26,098 nt of DNA from CAYWMQ01 sp964459635 (GCA_964459635.1 CAYWMQ010000010.1:1-26098), one strand, 5' to 3'; numbered from the stretch's first letter, positions 12,890 through 21,595 are shown. Notes: generated from the letters alone by a model not told the origin. Made by a program: numbers and translations.

Positions 12890-13246
12890 TCAGTGTTGAA
12901 CCGCACCGCCCTTTTGAAACCGCCGTTTGGCGAACGCGGGCAGTCTCTCCTGACGCAGCTGGCGCGCTAGCGCTAGGCGGTACATCGCCCATGCGATTGC
13001 GATTTGAAGAACCATGCCCAGCGTAGCCGTGCAGAGCAGCTGTTGTCGCAGTAGCGGGTCGCTCATCGGGGTGTATGCGCCCGCAAAAAGGATGACGTGC
13101 AGCACCCACAGAACGGCTCCGGTGGCACCAGCCACTGCCACCGCACAGAGCTCGTCCACCTCGGCCCTGATAGTGCCAAGAATCGCGCCAACCACAGCGG
13201 CAAACCCGCCGCCCGCGGTTAGCAGAGCATAAAGCTGAAACAACAT
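12890..13246 (-). CDS. Small three-segment membrane protein
   Basis: A 118-residue protein with membrane segments at about 7-25, 34-58 and 71-92 and a strongly basic C-terminal tail. No family is recognised. AAGGAGG lies just upstream of the ATG, and TTGCAA-16-TATAAT (13307-13280) forms its promoter. With the genes at 11818 and 12151 it makes a cluster of three small membrane proteins, all with strong expression signals, between two large chromosomal genes. Confidence 0.75.
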   Translation of the reverse strand: MLFQLYALLTAGGGFAAVVGAILGTIRAEVDELCAVAVAGATGAVLWVLHVILFAGAYTPMSDPLLRQQLLCTATLGMVLQIAIAWAMYRLALARQLRQERLPAFAKRRFQKGGAVQH

Positions 13247-13279
13247 CTTAACCCTCCTTCTACTCTCTGTTCGTCTTTT

Positions 13280-13307
13280 ATTATATCATAGTTTAATTCT
13301 TTTGCAA
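13280..13307 (-). promoter_or_regulatory. Promoter of the gene at 13246
   Basis: Minus strand: TTGCAA (13307-13302), 16-base spacer, TATAAT (13285-13280), then an AT-rich start region and AAGGAGG before the ATG. Confidence 0.78.
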
Positions 13308-13355
13308 GTGCAGCCTCATCCTGCCTGTAACGGGCCCTGTGCTACACTGTACGGT

Positions 13356-14057
13356 ATGGCATTGACTCTGCACGAATCATGGAAAAACGCGCTCGTGGCC
13401 GAATTTGACCAGCCATACTGGTCTGACATCACAACCTTTGTGCGCCACGCGTACAAAACGGGCATTGTGTACCCTCCACCCAAACTCATCTTTAACGCGT
13501 TCGATCGGTGCCCATTCGATACCGTGAAAGTGGTAGTGCTGGGGCAGGACCCGTACCATGGCCGCGGGCAAGCACATGGTTTGTGCTTTTCCGTGCCACA
13601 GGGTGTCCGGCTTCCGCCTTCGCTACAAAATGTCTACAAAGAGCTTGCAGATGACCTCGGTGTGTCTGCGCCGGAGATAGGCGACCTTACACAGTGGGCG
13701 GAGCAGGGAGTACTGCTTCTGAACAGCACGCTCACAGTGGCAGCTGGACACCCGGGAAGCCATCAAGGCAAGGGCTGGGAGCGCTTTACCGATGCCGCCA
13801 TAGCGACGCTCTCGCGCGAGCGTGAGCACGTGGTCTTTATGCTCTGGGGCAACTATGCCCGCGCAAAGAAAGCGCTCATCGACGAATCGAAACACCTCAT
13901 ACTTGAAGCCGCACACCCGAGCCCCTACAGCGCCGCGAGTGGCTTCTTCGGCTGCAAACACTTCAGTAAGGCGAACGAGTATCTGGCTGCACATCGTATT
14001 GAGGCTATCGCGTGGGTGCGGCCGGCCGTGGCAGGGTCCAGCGGGGGCAAAACATAA
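13356..14057 (+). CDS. ung: Uracil-DNA glycosylase, family 1
   Basis: A 233-residue protein that removes uracil from DNA in base-excision repair. The water-activating motif GQDPYHG is at 63-69 with catalytic Asp65. LLLNSTLTV (about 120-128) holds the uracil-contacting Asn, and HPSPYSA has His187, the second catalytic residue. Length and spacing match family 1 UDG. The ATG at 13356 is preceded by TACACT seven bases upstream and no Shine-Dalgarno site, suggesting leaderless translation; the frame extends to 13302 without support. Confidence 0.95.
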   Translation: MALTLHESWKNALVAEFDQPYWSDITTFVRHAYKTGIVYPPPKLIFNAFDRCPFDTVKVVVLGQDPYHGRGQAHGLCFSVPQGVRLPPSLQNVYKELADDLGVSAPEIGDLTQWAEQGVLLLNSTLTVAAGHPGSHQGKGWERFTDAAIATLSREREHVVFMLWGNYARAKKALIDESKHLILEAAHPSPYSAASGFFGCKHFSKANEYLAAHRIEAIAWVRPAVAGSSGGKT

Positions 14058-14227
14058 AAACTTGAAAACTGAGAAACGTGAAAAGTGTCGGGCGTACTTT
14101 TCTGATAGCAAGTCCACGGACTTATGAAAAGCATTAACGCGCTCATGGTACGATTACGGTAGCGTGGCGTCGCACCATTTAGTCTTTTTGTGTTTTAATG
14201 TTTTTTTGGTTTTGAGTTTTACGTTCA
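14058..14227. other. Intergenic A/T-tract spacer
   Basis: Directly after the UDG stop the sequence repeats AAAA phrases (AAAACTTGAAAACTGAGAAA), and before the antiporter ATG it repeats TTTT phrases. This is the same low-complexity type seen at 2626-2697, 4691-4792 and 24881-24937. I see no gene. Confidence 0.45.
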
Positions 14228-15403
14228 ATGTTTGCCCTCGACCCCATCATCCTGAACCTCGTATTCCTTTCATGGGCCGTTGTGTCCGTGATGCTCGTGT
14301 TGCATGCGCTCCGACAGCCCTCCCCGGTCGCGTACATCGTGACAGGTGTGCTGCTTGGCCCGTACGTGCTCGGCGTCTTTCACGACTTCGAGCTTCTCGA
14401 GCGCTTGGGAGAGCTGGGGCTTGTGCTCCTCCTCTTCTTTGTAGGCACGGAGGTATCACTCTCGCGCTTTGCCAAAAACTGGCGCATCGTACTTGTGGGA
14501 ACGCTTCTCCAGACAGCACTCTCACTGCTCGTGATGGCGCTTCTCGGCAGCGTGCTCGACTGGCCTCTGGCACGCATCATTCTCTTCGGTTTCGTAATAA
14601 GCCTCTCATCGACCGCCGTGGTGTTGCAGTTCTTGGAAGAGCGTTCGCTTCTCAACACGAAGCTTGGCACCGAAGTGACGGGCATTCTCGTAATGCAGGA
14701 CCTCCTCTTGGTACCGATGCTCCTCATCATGAGCTCGCTCGGCGGCGACGCCTCTGAGGTTGCCCGCTGGCCTTACCAGCTCGCCGGACTCGTGGTCCTC
14801 GGCACAATACTCGCACTCGTGCTGGGCCGCGATCTGGCGCCGTCACCGCATTGGCTTGAGCCTTTTCGTAAAGAAAAGGAGCTCCAGCTCTTCGCGGCAC
14901 TGTTGGTGTGCTTCGGTCTTGCGCTCGCCACTGGCTACCTTGGCCTCTCGCTTGGCCTTGGCGCATTTGCCGCCGGGATCCTTGTGGCCCACCTCGGGGG
15001 CGTCAAGTGGGTGCGCAGGCAGCTACACTCATTCCGCACCTTTTTTATTGCACTCTTCTTCATTTCGATCGGCTTGCTCATCGATCTGTCGTACTTGCGT
15101 GAAAACCTCCGGGAGGTTCTGCTTCTCGTCTTTCTCGTGCTCATACTGAACACGCTCATCAACGCGTTCGTGTTCCGCGCACATGGCGAGTCGTGGCGGT
15201 ACAGCTTTTTTGCCGGCTCGCTTCTTGCGCAGATAGGTGAGCTTTCCTTTTTACTGGCCGCGGTCGGACTCGCACAGCGAGCTATCACCTACGACGGCTA
15301 CCAGACCGTGGTACTTGTCATTGCACTCACACTGCTCGTCTCACCCTTATGGATACGTCTCGTGGGCGCACGAGCGGATAAAGCACCCTCACACGCTGCT
15401 TAA
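14228..15403 (+). CDS. Cation:proton antiporter, CPA2/KefB-like
   Basis: A 391-residue integral membrane protein with about 11-12 hydrophobic segments. It exchanges Na+ or K+ for H+ across the cell membrane. Family marks are GLVLLLFFVGTEVS, the SSTAVVLQFLEER helix with the following acidic segment (MQDLLL), and GLGAFAAGILVA. It has no C-terminal TrkA-N/RCK regulatory domain, so it is the short form. The start at the first ATG gives a normal first membrane segment. Its stop overlaps the stop of the convergent VanY gene, leaving no room for a terminator between them. Confidence 0.9.
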   Translation: MFALDPIILNLVFLSWAVVSVMLVLHALRQPSPVAYIVTGVLLGPYVLGVFHDFELLERLGELGLVLLLFFVGTEVSLSRFAKNWRIVLVGTLLQTALSLLVMALLGSVLDWPLARIILFGFVISLSSTAVVLQFLEERSLLNTKLGTEVTGILVMQDLLLVPMLLIMSSLGGDASEVARWPYQLAGLVVLGTILALVLGRDLAPSPHWLEPFRKEKELQLFAALLVCFGLALATGYLGLSLGLGAFAAGILVAHLGGVKWVRRQLHSFRTFFIALFFISIGLLIDLSYLRENLREVLLLVFLVLILNTLINAFVFRAHGESWRYSFFAGSLLAQIGELSFLLAAVGLAQRAITYDGYQTVVLVIALTLLVSPLWIRLVGARADKAPSHAA

Positions 15404-16344
15404 AAGAGCTCGGGAAGGTACTCGTCTATCTCACGCTGGTCCAAATCGTAGAAATGGGCATTGCGCTTATGAAGCTCACGTGCCAGGTCCTTGCCCACGA
15501 AGCGCCAGTGCCACGGCTCGTACACGTAGTAGCTGTTGCCCTCGGGGTAGGAGAGCACGAAGCCAAAGCGGTATGCGTTCTCGGTGAGCCACTTGTACGC
15601 AGCAGTGTTTCCGAAACCTGCGAGCGATCCGCCCAAGCCCGTCGTAATAAGATCAACCGTGGTGCCGAGCTGGTGCTCAGAGTAGCCCTGATCGGCCGAA
15701 AATTGGTTCGCGCTCCCCGCACCATAGGTCACCGTGTACGCACTCTTGAGGGACTTCTGCTCTTCAAAGGAGCGGTATGCGCTTTTTACGTACAGCTCAA
15801 CACCGTCTTCCTTTGCTTCGTCCATGAGGCGCTTGAGTGAAGGCCATACGGCGGCATGTAGGCGCTCCGTGCGCTCATTGTGATACCGGTACTCTGCCGG
15901 TATCTCCGCGAGGCGCTCCGGCGCGTAGTGCTCGTTGAGAAAAAACACCTTTGAGTATTTTTGCAAGAGCTCCGGGTCGGTGCGCGCAAGCTTTTCCAGA
16001 AGCTCCACCGAATCGGTGATAGTATCGAAATCCCGCGAGACGCCCCCCATGCGCTCCTCAAGCGCGGCGGTGCGCTCCTCCAGCTTATACGCCACGCCGG
16101 CGAGAGCACCGACGTGCTCCCGCACCGCACTGTCCCGTTCATCCGCAGCACTACGTGCCTCATCAAGGTCGCCGCGCAGACTCTGCAGTGCGCCTTCCAT
16201 GTTCGACAGACGTAGCGTCATGGTTCGTACATAGTAGGCGGAGGCGACAAGCCCGCCCACCACACAGAGCAGGCCTGCCAGCACAAAAACACCCCGCAAC
16301 AAGTTGCGCCTCAGCGGCTGTGTCACGCTACCCTGCTCGGCCAT
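15400..16344 (-). CDS. D-alanyl-D-alanine carboxypeptidase, VanY family
   Basis: A 314-residue membrane-anchored zinc peptidase acting on peptidoglycan stem peptides. A membrane segment (about 15-38) is followed by a coiled coil (about 40-105). The VanY domain has SAYRSFEEQ (Arg191), the zinc motif SEHQLGTTVD (His224, Asp231) and EPWHW (catalytic Glu276, ligand His279). The coiled coil would hold the enzyme away from the membrane. TAGACT lies six bases before the ATG with no Shine-Dalgarno site. It overlaps the antiporter tail-to-tail. Confidence 0.93.
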   Translation of the reverse strand: MAEQGSVTQPLRRNLLRGVFVLAGLLCVVGGLVASAYYVRTMTLRLSNMEGALQSLRGDLDEARSAADERDSAVREHVGALAGVAYKLEERTAALEERMGGVSRDFDTITDSVELLEKLARTDPELLQKYSKVFFLNEHYAPERLAEIPAEYRYHNERTERLHAAVWPSLKRLMDEAKEDGVELYVKSAYRSFEEQKSLKSAYTVTYGAGSANQFSADQGYSEHQLGTTVDLITTGLGGSLAGFGNTAAYKWLTENAYRFGFVLSYPEGNSYYVYEPWHWRFVGKDLARELHKRNAHFYDLDQREIDEYLPELF

Positions 16345-16507
16345 ATCAAAAGTCTACACCCACGTACGATCCGACACACGAGCGTTTATCACAGCTGCGT
16401 GCCACAAAACGATATGCACAAAACAGTGCGCAGGTGCCGCGTCCGTGCTACCGTGGATATGACCGATGCCGCATACCGCGCGCACCGGGTAACACTACAA
16501 AGAACGT

Positions 16508-16987
16508 ATGAATTACCGCTTACATAAGCCCGCACTCGTCCTTGTTGCACTGCTTGTACTTGTGGCTGCCGGCCTGTTCGTATGGACGCTCACACGTACC
16601 CCGCAAACGCCCACAGAGCCGCCCGTTGCCACCACATCCCCTCAGGACACCGAGGAAGGGGAGGTGCTTACCGCACAACACCAGTTCAAGGACGGCATTC
16701 ACACGGTTGCCGGCACGCTGCAGGTACCCACCCCGTGTCACCGCGTAGCCACGGAGCCATTCTTTACGGGCTCTGCACGGGATACTGTCGAGATACGTTT
16801 TACCACCTCGTCACAAGATGAGATGTGTGCGCAAGTACTCACGGATGCACGTTTCAAGACGGCCTTTGAAGCGCCCGCACAGGCAAGCATTCAGGCGACA
16901 CTGAACGGAAAACGCGTACGACTCAACCTGGTGCCGGTTCCGGCAGGACAAGATCTTGACGACTTTGAGATCTTTATAAAGGGCTGA
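16508..16987 (+). CDS. Membrane-anchored protein of unknown function
   Basis: A 159-residue protein with one N-terminal membrane segment (about 9-28), a Thr/Pro-rich linker (30-50) and a compact beta-rich outer domain. The outer domain has two cysteines (PTPCHRV, DEMCAQV) that could form a disulfide bond. No family is recognised. TACAAA is six bases upstream of the ATG. It lies in the same direction as the SurA-N-like gene and could share a role in protein folding outside the membrane; that is only suggested by position. Confidence 0.8.
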   Translation: MNYRLHKPALVLVALLVLVAAGLFVWTLTRTPQTPTEPPVATTSPQDTEEGEVLTAQHQFKDGIHTVAGTLQVPTPCHRVATEPFFTGSARDTVEIRFTTSSQDEMCAQVLTDARFKTAFEAPAQASIQATLNGKRVRLNLVPVPAGQDLDDFEIFIKG

Positions 16988-17044
16988 TCCGCATACGGCC
17001 CTGGCAGGACACGCGCACGACAAAAGCGGTGTCACGTCGCGCTT

Positions 17045-17102
17045 GCCCATACACGTACAAGTACCTGTTACCCGCGGCACAGATATTTGTACGTGTATGG
17101 GC
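17045..17102. other. Long hairpin before the SurA-N-like gene
   Basis: GCCCATACACGTACA (17045-17059) is a perfect inverse of 17088-17102, with a 28-base loop that holds a small CTGT/ACAG stem. It lies 57 bases after the previous stop and 57 before the next ATG, with no T-run. It may be a terminator or an attenuator. Confidence 0.6.
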
Positions 17103-17159
17103 TTGTCGGCGGAGCAGGGCATGTTAGACTGGGTATATTGTTTACGTAAACTCCTCATA

Positions 17160-17924
17160 ATGAGTACCGAACCAACACAAGAGACAGCGTCAACCGAGAA
17201 CGCACAGGCTGCGAGCTCAGCAAAGCGCGCCGCACCGTCCAAACGCACCGCGCTCATCGCGGGGGCAGTACTACTTGCGCTCGTTATCGCGGGCGGCGCG
17301 TATATGTACCGCAGCGGCAAGCTTCCGACCTTCTTTGCGGGAGCGCTTGGGGGCGATAGCACATCACGCGAAGTGGTGGCGAAAGTTGACGGCGTCGAGA
17401 TCACGCGCGGCGAGCTCGACAAGCGCGTTGCGCAGGCAAACAAAGTGCAGGGCAATCCAGCCGATGCGCCCGCGGACATGATGCTGGAGCAGCAAGTGCT
17501 TGACGAGCTTGTGAACATGCAGCTTGTGCTGAACGTGGCCCAGAAGAGCGGCATATCCGTAAATGACGAACAAGTGGATAATGAGATCAGCAGCATCGTG
17601 ACATCGATGGGAGGCGAAGAGACATTTGAACAACAGCTTGCCCTTGTGGGCATGACGCGCGATGAGCTGCGCGACAGCTTGCGACGGGACCTGACGGCAC
17701 GTGAAGTGCTCAACGCAAACACCGACATGGAGAACGTACAAGTGAGCGATGAGGACGTGCGCAAGATGTACGATGAGCAGGTGGCGGGACAGGAGGGCGC
17801 ACCCGCGTTTGAGCAGGTGGCAGATGCCATACGTCAACAGCTCGTACAGCAGCAATCCGGCGCACTCGTGTCCGCGTACTTGGAAGAACTGCGGAGCAAG
17901 GCCGACGTACAGATACTTATCTAG
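17160..17924 (+). CDS. Membrane-anchored SurA N-terminal-domain protein
   Basis: A 254-residue protein: a charged Ser/Thr/Ala-rich start, a membrane segment at about 29-50, then a SurA_N-like helical region (about 70-200). It opens VAKVDGVEITRGELDKRVAQ, the family's usual first motif. There is no parvulin PPIase domain, so it is likely a chaperone-only form that holds unfolded proteins outside the membrane. The ATG at 17160 is seven bases after TAAACT; the longer frame from 17043 runs through the hairpin and is rejected. A very long hairpin terminator follows. Confidence 0.87.
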   Translation: MSTEPTQETASTENAQAASSAKRAAPSKRTALIAGAVLLALVIAGGAYMYRSGKLPTFFAGALGGDSTSREVVAKVDGVEITRGELDKRVAQANKVQGNPADAPADMMLEQQVLDELVNMQLVLNVAQKSGISVNDEQVDNEISSIVTSMGGEETFEQQLALVGMTRDELRDSLRRDLTAREVLNANTDMENVQVSDEDVRKMYDEQVAGQEGAPAFEQVADAIRQQLVQQQSGALVSAYLEELRSKADVQILI

Positions 17925-17961
17925 TTTGGAGCGTTGAGTTTAGAGCTCCGAGCATTTTGCA

Positions 17962-18035
17962 CTCAGACGCACGCTCTGCCGTAAAGACCGCCGTACGCGC
18001 GGTCTTTACGGCAGAGCGTGCGTCTGAGCCGTTTT
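17962..18035 (+). terminator. 30-base perfect-stem hairpin terminator
   Basis: Arms 17962-17991 and 17999-18028 are perfect inverses of 30 bases with a 7-base loop, followed by CCGTTTTTC. It ends the SurA-N-like gene. The stem is much longer than a normal terminator needs. The M16 -10 box (18041) starts right after it. Confidence 0.85.
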
Positions 18036-18054
18036 TCTGGTATAGTGGGCCAAC

Positions 18055-19398
18055 ATGCCTACTCAGACTCGAGCTGCAAAAATGAAAGCGCGTGCTCCGG
18101 AGGGCTACCGAGCGCTCGGGAGCTACCACGGCTTTACCGAGTATGAGCTCGCGCAAAACGGCTTACGGGTGCTCTACCGCCATGACGACACCGTGCCTGT
18201 TGCCGGCCTCATGGTGACGTACCTCGTGGGAAGCCGCAACGAAGCCACGGGGCATACGGGCGCCACGCACCTCCTGGAACACCTTATGTTCAAGGGCTCT
18301 AAGCGCTTTCCTGTGGTGCACGGCCGCTCGACCATTGACCTTCTGCAAGAAAAAGGTGCGCTTCTGAACGCGACGACCTGGCTTGATCGCACCAATTACT
18401 ACGAGGTGTTGCCGGAGGCACACTTCGAGCACGCACTCATGATAGAAGCCGACCGGATGCGACATGCACTCATCACACAGAAGGACCTCACCGATGAAAT
18501 GCCGGCAGTACGCAGCGAGTATGCCATGGGGGAAAACGACCCAATGGAGGCGCTGGACAAACACCTCTGGGCGACAGCCTTTCTCGCGCATCCCTACCAT
18601 CACTCTACGATAGGCTGGCTCTCCGATATTGAGACCGTGCCGCTTGAAAAGCTCAAACACTTCTACGATACGTACTACTGGCCCAACAACGCGTACGTTA
18701 CCGTCATAAGCAACATGACCGCGGAGGATGCGCTTGCACTCATACGCAAGCACTTTGGCGTTCATCACCGTTCGCCGCATGCAATACCGCAGCCCTACAC
18801 CACCGAGCCGCCACAGACGGGTCCGCGCTTCGTGGAAGTGCGACGTGCGGGGGAGGTGGATATGGTGGGCATCGCGTACAAGGTGCCCGAGGCGCTCCAC
18901 GCCGACACGGCCGCGCTTGAGGTTATCTCCAGTGTACTCGCCGACGGCCGCACGAGCCGCCTGTACCGCGCACTCGTCGAAAACGGCCTGTGCTCCTCCG
19001 TGCGCGGCGTATACTTCCCGTTCAAGGATCCTTCGCTCATGACCTTCTTTGCCACACTCACACGCAAGGCCACGCACGAGCGGGTTGCGCAGGTGATGCG
19101 CGAGACAATTAGCGGCATAGCGAGCGGTGTCACACGCGAGGAGCTCGCACGCACCATAGCGCATGTCGAGACCGACATCGCCTTTGCGCGGGACGGGCAC
19201 TTTGCCATGCTCTCCGCACTGAACGAAGCGATCGCGGTGGGAGACTGGCGCTTCTTCTTCGATCTTCCGGCGCGCGTTGGACGGGTCACGAAAGCCGATA
19301 TCACGCGCGTAGCGGCACGCTACCTGACAGAGACGAGTAGTACAACAGGCTACTACCGGGCACTGCGCACCGTTTCGCATTCTCGTAATACACCATGA
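18055..19398 (+). CDS. M16 family zinc peptidase (active subunit)
   Basis: A 447-residue peptidase. The inverted zinc motif HxxEH is H72-L-L-E75-H76, and the third ligand is likely E155 in RSEYAMGENDP. Both the N-terminal catalytic half and the C-terminal non-catalytic M16 half are present. TATAGT lies eight bases before the ATG and there is no Shine-Dalgarno site. The stop overlaps the start of the next M16 gene by four bases (ATGA at 19395-19398), so the two are translated together and probably form a heterodimer, as known for paired bacterial M16B proteins. It likely degrades peptides. Confidence 0.93.
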   Translation: MPTQTRAAKMKARAPEGYRALGSYHGFTEYELAQNGLRVLYRHDDTVPVAGLMVTYLVGSRNEATGHTGATHLLEHLMFKGSKRFPVVHGRSTIDLLQEKGALLNATTWLDRTNYYEVLPEAHFEHALMIEADRMRHALITQKDLTDEMPAVRSEYAMGENDPMEALDKHLWATAFLAHPYHHSTIGWLSDIETVPLEKLKHFYDTYYWPNNAYVTVISNMTAEDALALIRKHFGVHHRSPHAIPQPYTTEPPQTGPRFVEVRRAGEVDMVGIAYKVPEALHADTAALEVISSVLADGRTSRLYRALVENGLCSSVRGVYFPFKDPSLMTFFATLTRKATHERVAQVMRETISGIASGVTREELARTIAHVETDIAFARDGHFAMLSALNEAIAVGDWRFFFDLPARVGRVTKADITRVAARYLTETSSTTGYYRALRTVSHSRNTP

Positions 19399-20669
19399 GC
19401 ACACTTACCGCACGCACCACAGTAGAGGCACTGCCAAATGGGCTCACGCTCTACCTCATACCGACCACGGTCGCGGACATCGCGACGTGCCTCATCGCAT
19501 TTCCCGGCGGTACCCGCGCCACCTACGACACGCAGAGCTTGGCACTGCTTCACGCGGAGCTCTTGCCCGGCTCCACCCTCAAACGCTCGCGCGAGAGTCT
19601 GCGCGCACGCTTTGACGCGCTCGGCTGCCGCGTCAGAGTGGCGAGCGACACGAAGCACCTTACCGTGTCGCTTTCTTGCCGCACACAAGCGCTTGCACCG
19701 GCTCTGACCCTTCTGGGCGAGGCGCTACGCGTGCCGACATTCCCCGGTACTGAAGTGCGTGAGGAACGCGCACGCCTCTTGAGTGCGCTTGAACAAAGCC
19801 GCGAGGACACACGCACCCGAGCGCACACCGCACTCATGCATGCACTCTACCGCAAAGGTCATCCGCAATGGTCGCCCGACAGCGAAGGACTTATGCGCGA
19901 GCTCGGCATGATGTCAGCCGCGAAGGTGCGACGCTTCCACAAGAACACGATGCACACGCACGACGCGTGTGCGGTGGTGGCGGGTGACATCGACCCGAAG
20001 GCTGTGACACGGATGTTCCGTAGCGCCTTCGGCACTTGTACCGAAGGCGTACATATACCGGATGCAAGTGACACCGCACGCGTTGTTGCACGACCGTCAG
20101 GTGACCTTACCCTGCATCTGAAAGACAAGATCAACATAGACACGTACTTGGCGGTGCCGCTGCCAACGCTCACGCGCACGCACGCCGACTATGAAGCCCT
20201 TTCCGCGGGCGTAGGCGTACTGGGCGGCTCGTCATCCGGCAGACTTTTCCATATCCTGCGCAACCAGATGAGCCTCACCTATCACGCAAGTGCGCGCTTG
20301 GAAGGTTTCGGCGATGGCTACCCGGGGCATTTGGCCGCGTACACCATTCTGCCGCATGATGTGTTCACACGTGGTCGCGAGGCACTACGCACCGTCGTGC
20401 GTGAGTTCATTGAAAAGGGCATTACCGCGAAAGAGCTCACCTCACGCAAGGAAGAGGTGACCGGCCGACATGTGGTAGGCCTCTCAACGACAAGCGGGAT
20501 GGCGAGCGCCGCCTTTGGCGCGCTCCAGAGCGGGCTGCCGCTTTCGTACGTAGATGAGTACCCTGAGCGCATCGGTGCGCTCTCCGCCTCGGAGGTGAAC
20601 AAAGCGATACATACGCACCTGGACTACGCAAAGTCAGTCACCGCCGCGGCGGGGAGCATTTCGGAGTAG
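19395..20669 (+). CDS. M16 family protein, inactive partner
   Basis: A 424-residue M16-fold protein. Where the zinc motif is expected it reads LLHAELLPG, with no HxxEH, so it cannot bind zinc in the usual way. The C-terminal half keeps GGSSSGRLFHILRN and SLTYHASAR, the typical R/Y region that completes the active site of the partner. Start coupling to the gene before it and the missing motif both fit the regulatory subunit of a two-gene M16B peptidase. A hairpin terminator follows. Confidence 0.92.
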   Translation: MSTLTARTTVEALPNGLTLYLIPTTVADIATCLIAFPGGTRATYDTQSLALLHAELLPGSTLKRSRESLRARFDALGCRVRVASDTKHLTVSLSCRTQALAPALTLLGEALRVPTFPGTEVREERARLLSALEQSREDTRTRAHTALMHALYRKGHPQWSPDSEGLMRELGMMSAAKVRRFHKNTMHTHDACAVVAGDIDPKAVTRMFRSAFGTCTEGVHIPDASDTARVVARPSGDLTLHLKDKINIDTYLAVPLPTLTRTHADYEALSAGVGVLGGSSSGRLFHILRNQMSLTYHASARLEGFGDGYPGHLAAYTILPHDVFTRGREALRTVVREFIEKGITAKELTSRKEEVTGRHVVGLSTTSGMASAAFGALQSGLPLSYVDEYPERIGALSASEVNKAIHTHLDYAKSVTAAAGSISE

Positions 20670-20709
20670 AATGTGGGACGTAGAAGGGAGAAGGGGATTC
20701 AACATAGGG

Positions 20710-20760
20710 CCAAACACCACAAAACCCGCAGGACTGACCTACGGGTTTTGTGGTGTTTGG
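20710..20760. terminator. Bidirectional hairpin between M16 and csp
   Basis: 19-base perfect arms (20710-20728 and 20742-20760) around a 13-base loop that itself has AGG/CCT. It lies between two convergent genes and has A/T-rich stem ends but no outer T-run. Confidence 0.8.
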
Positions 20761-20769
20761 TGCGGCGTG

Positions 20770-20970
20770 TTACACGCGGCGCACGTTCACGGCGTTCGGA
20801 CCCTTTTCACCCTGGGCTACCTCGAACGTGACTTTGTCACCTTCGCGGAGGTCATCGTACATGACGTCGATGAGCGCCTTTGAGTGGAAGAAGATGTCCT
20901 TTTCCGCGCCGGGGTACGTGATGAAGCCGAAGCCTCGGTCCGTAAGGCGCGCGATAGTGCCTTCTTGCAT
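20770..20970 (-). CDS. Cold-shock domain protein
   Basis: A 66-residue single OB-fold protein binding single-stranded RNA or DNA, typically an RNA chaperone. RNP1 is GFGFIT (13-18) and RNP2 is DIFFHS (25-30), followed by EGDKVTFEV and GPNAVNV. Length is exactly that of CspA-type proteins. A possible -10 TATAGT (21069-21064, minus strand) would give a leader of about 90 bases, usual for cold-shock genes. No Shine-Dalgarno site is seen near the ATG. Confidence 0.95.
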   Translation of the reverse strand: MQEGTIARLTDRGFGFITYPGAEKDIFFHSKALIDVMYDDLREGDKVTFEVAQGEKGPNAVNVRRV

Positions 20971-21063
20971 ACAAGATCATGGATTACTCGAATAGTACAT
21001 CAATCTGGACCGGGGCGTTGGACTCGACCTTCCTACGTGTGTGCGGTGTGCATTGATACTGAG

Positions 21064-21093
21064 ACTATAGCACACGCGTGCGTTTTTGTCCCA
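21064..21093 (-). promoter_or_regulatory. Possible csp promoter
   Basis: Minus strand GGGACA (21093-21088), 18-base spacer, TATAGT (21069-21064). Only a moderate match, but it is the best one upstream of the cold-shock gene. Confidence 0.35.
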
Positions 21094-21108
21094 CCGCGCA
21101 CAGCAAGC

Positions 21109-21129
21109 GGCCCGCAGCATGTGCGGGCC
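21109..21129 (-). terminator. Terminator of the small basic-protein pair
   Basis: GGCCCGCA, loop GCATG, TGCGGGCC hairpin, 16 bases after the stop of the minus-strand gene at 21146. Confidence 0.65.
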
Positions 21130-21145
21130 GGCTGTCGTACTAATT

Positions 21146-21346
21146 TCACTGTGCGGGGCGGCGGCGCTTCAGCTTCTGAAGCTGTGCCACCTTTCTGTTC
21201 GCGTTGCTCGCCATGTCGCGAGCCCAGCGGAGCCATCGTGCCGCCACCTCCGCATCGGGCGCGGCTCCGGCGTTGAGTACGCGATGGTACTTCCGCACCT
21301 GTCTTCTAAGGCGCCTGACGGATGCCGCAAGTTGCAGTAGGTTCAT
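21146..21346 (-). CDS. Small basic protein, second of a coupled pair
   Basis: A 66-residue, Arg/Lys-rich, mostly helical protein (LRRQVRKYHR; KLKRRRPAQ at the end) with no membrane segment. It could bind nucleic acid. No family is recognised. Its ATG overlaps the stop of the gene before it (21343-21346), and GGGAG lies six to seven bases upstream, so it is translated with that gene. Confidence 0.6.
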   Translation of the reverse strand: MNLLQLAASVRRLRRQVRKYHRVLNAGAAPDAEVAARWLRWARDMASNANRKVAQLQKLKRRRPAQ

Positions 21347-21570
21347 CCTGCGCTCCCAAGCAACACTTCGCGGCGCTTGAGCACCCAGACCTTACGGTCG
21401 AGTCTCCGCGCCATACGCCGGTGCAGTGCCGCAACCGTGCGGCCTTCCGCAACAGGCCAACACATGCCGCCGATTCGCACCTCGTCGATATGTGCACTTC
21501 GGCTGTCCGCACGCGCTAACGCACGGAGTATACGAGCCATCTTTGAAAGTTCTCTGGATGTCTGTCTCAC
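21343..21570 (-). CDS. Small basic protein, first of a coupled pair
   Basis: A 75-residue Arg-rich protein with GTG start at 21570, preceded by GGAGG seven bases away. The frame is open to 21609, but that ATG has no ribosome site. Helical stretches ARILRALARAD and VAALHRRMARRLDRKVWVLKRR are seen; there is no known family. The promoter is TAGACA-17-TACAGT at 21624-21596. The two basic proteins may act together. Confidence 0.62.
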   Translation of the reverse strand: MRQTSRELSKMARILRALARADSRSAHIDEVRIGGMCWPVAEGRTVAALHRRMARRLDRKVWVLKRREVLLGSAG

Positions 21571-21595
21571 CGCCGACCCTCCAATGTTCAAAAAG

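Noticed and set aside
12501..13109. 202-residue minus-strand frame
   Set aside because: It runs through the nested repeat and the terminator and lies out of frame with the gene at 12890, which has a promoter and ribosome site.
16811..17830. 339-residue minus-strand frame over the SurA-N-like gene
   Set aside because: Serine/cysteine-rich shadow translation of a real plus-strand gene, crossing a hairpin.
18163..19404. 413-residue minus-strand frame over the first M16 gene
   Set aside because: The plus strand carries the HxxEH motif and the coupled start of the next gene; the minus frame has no known features.
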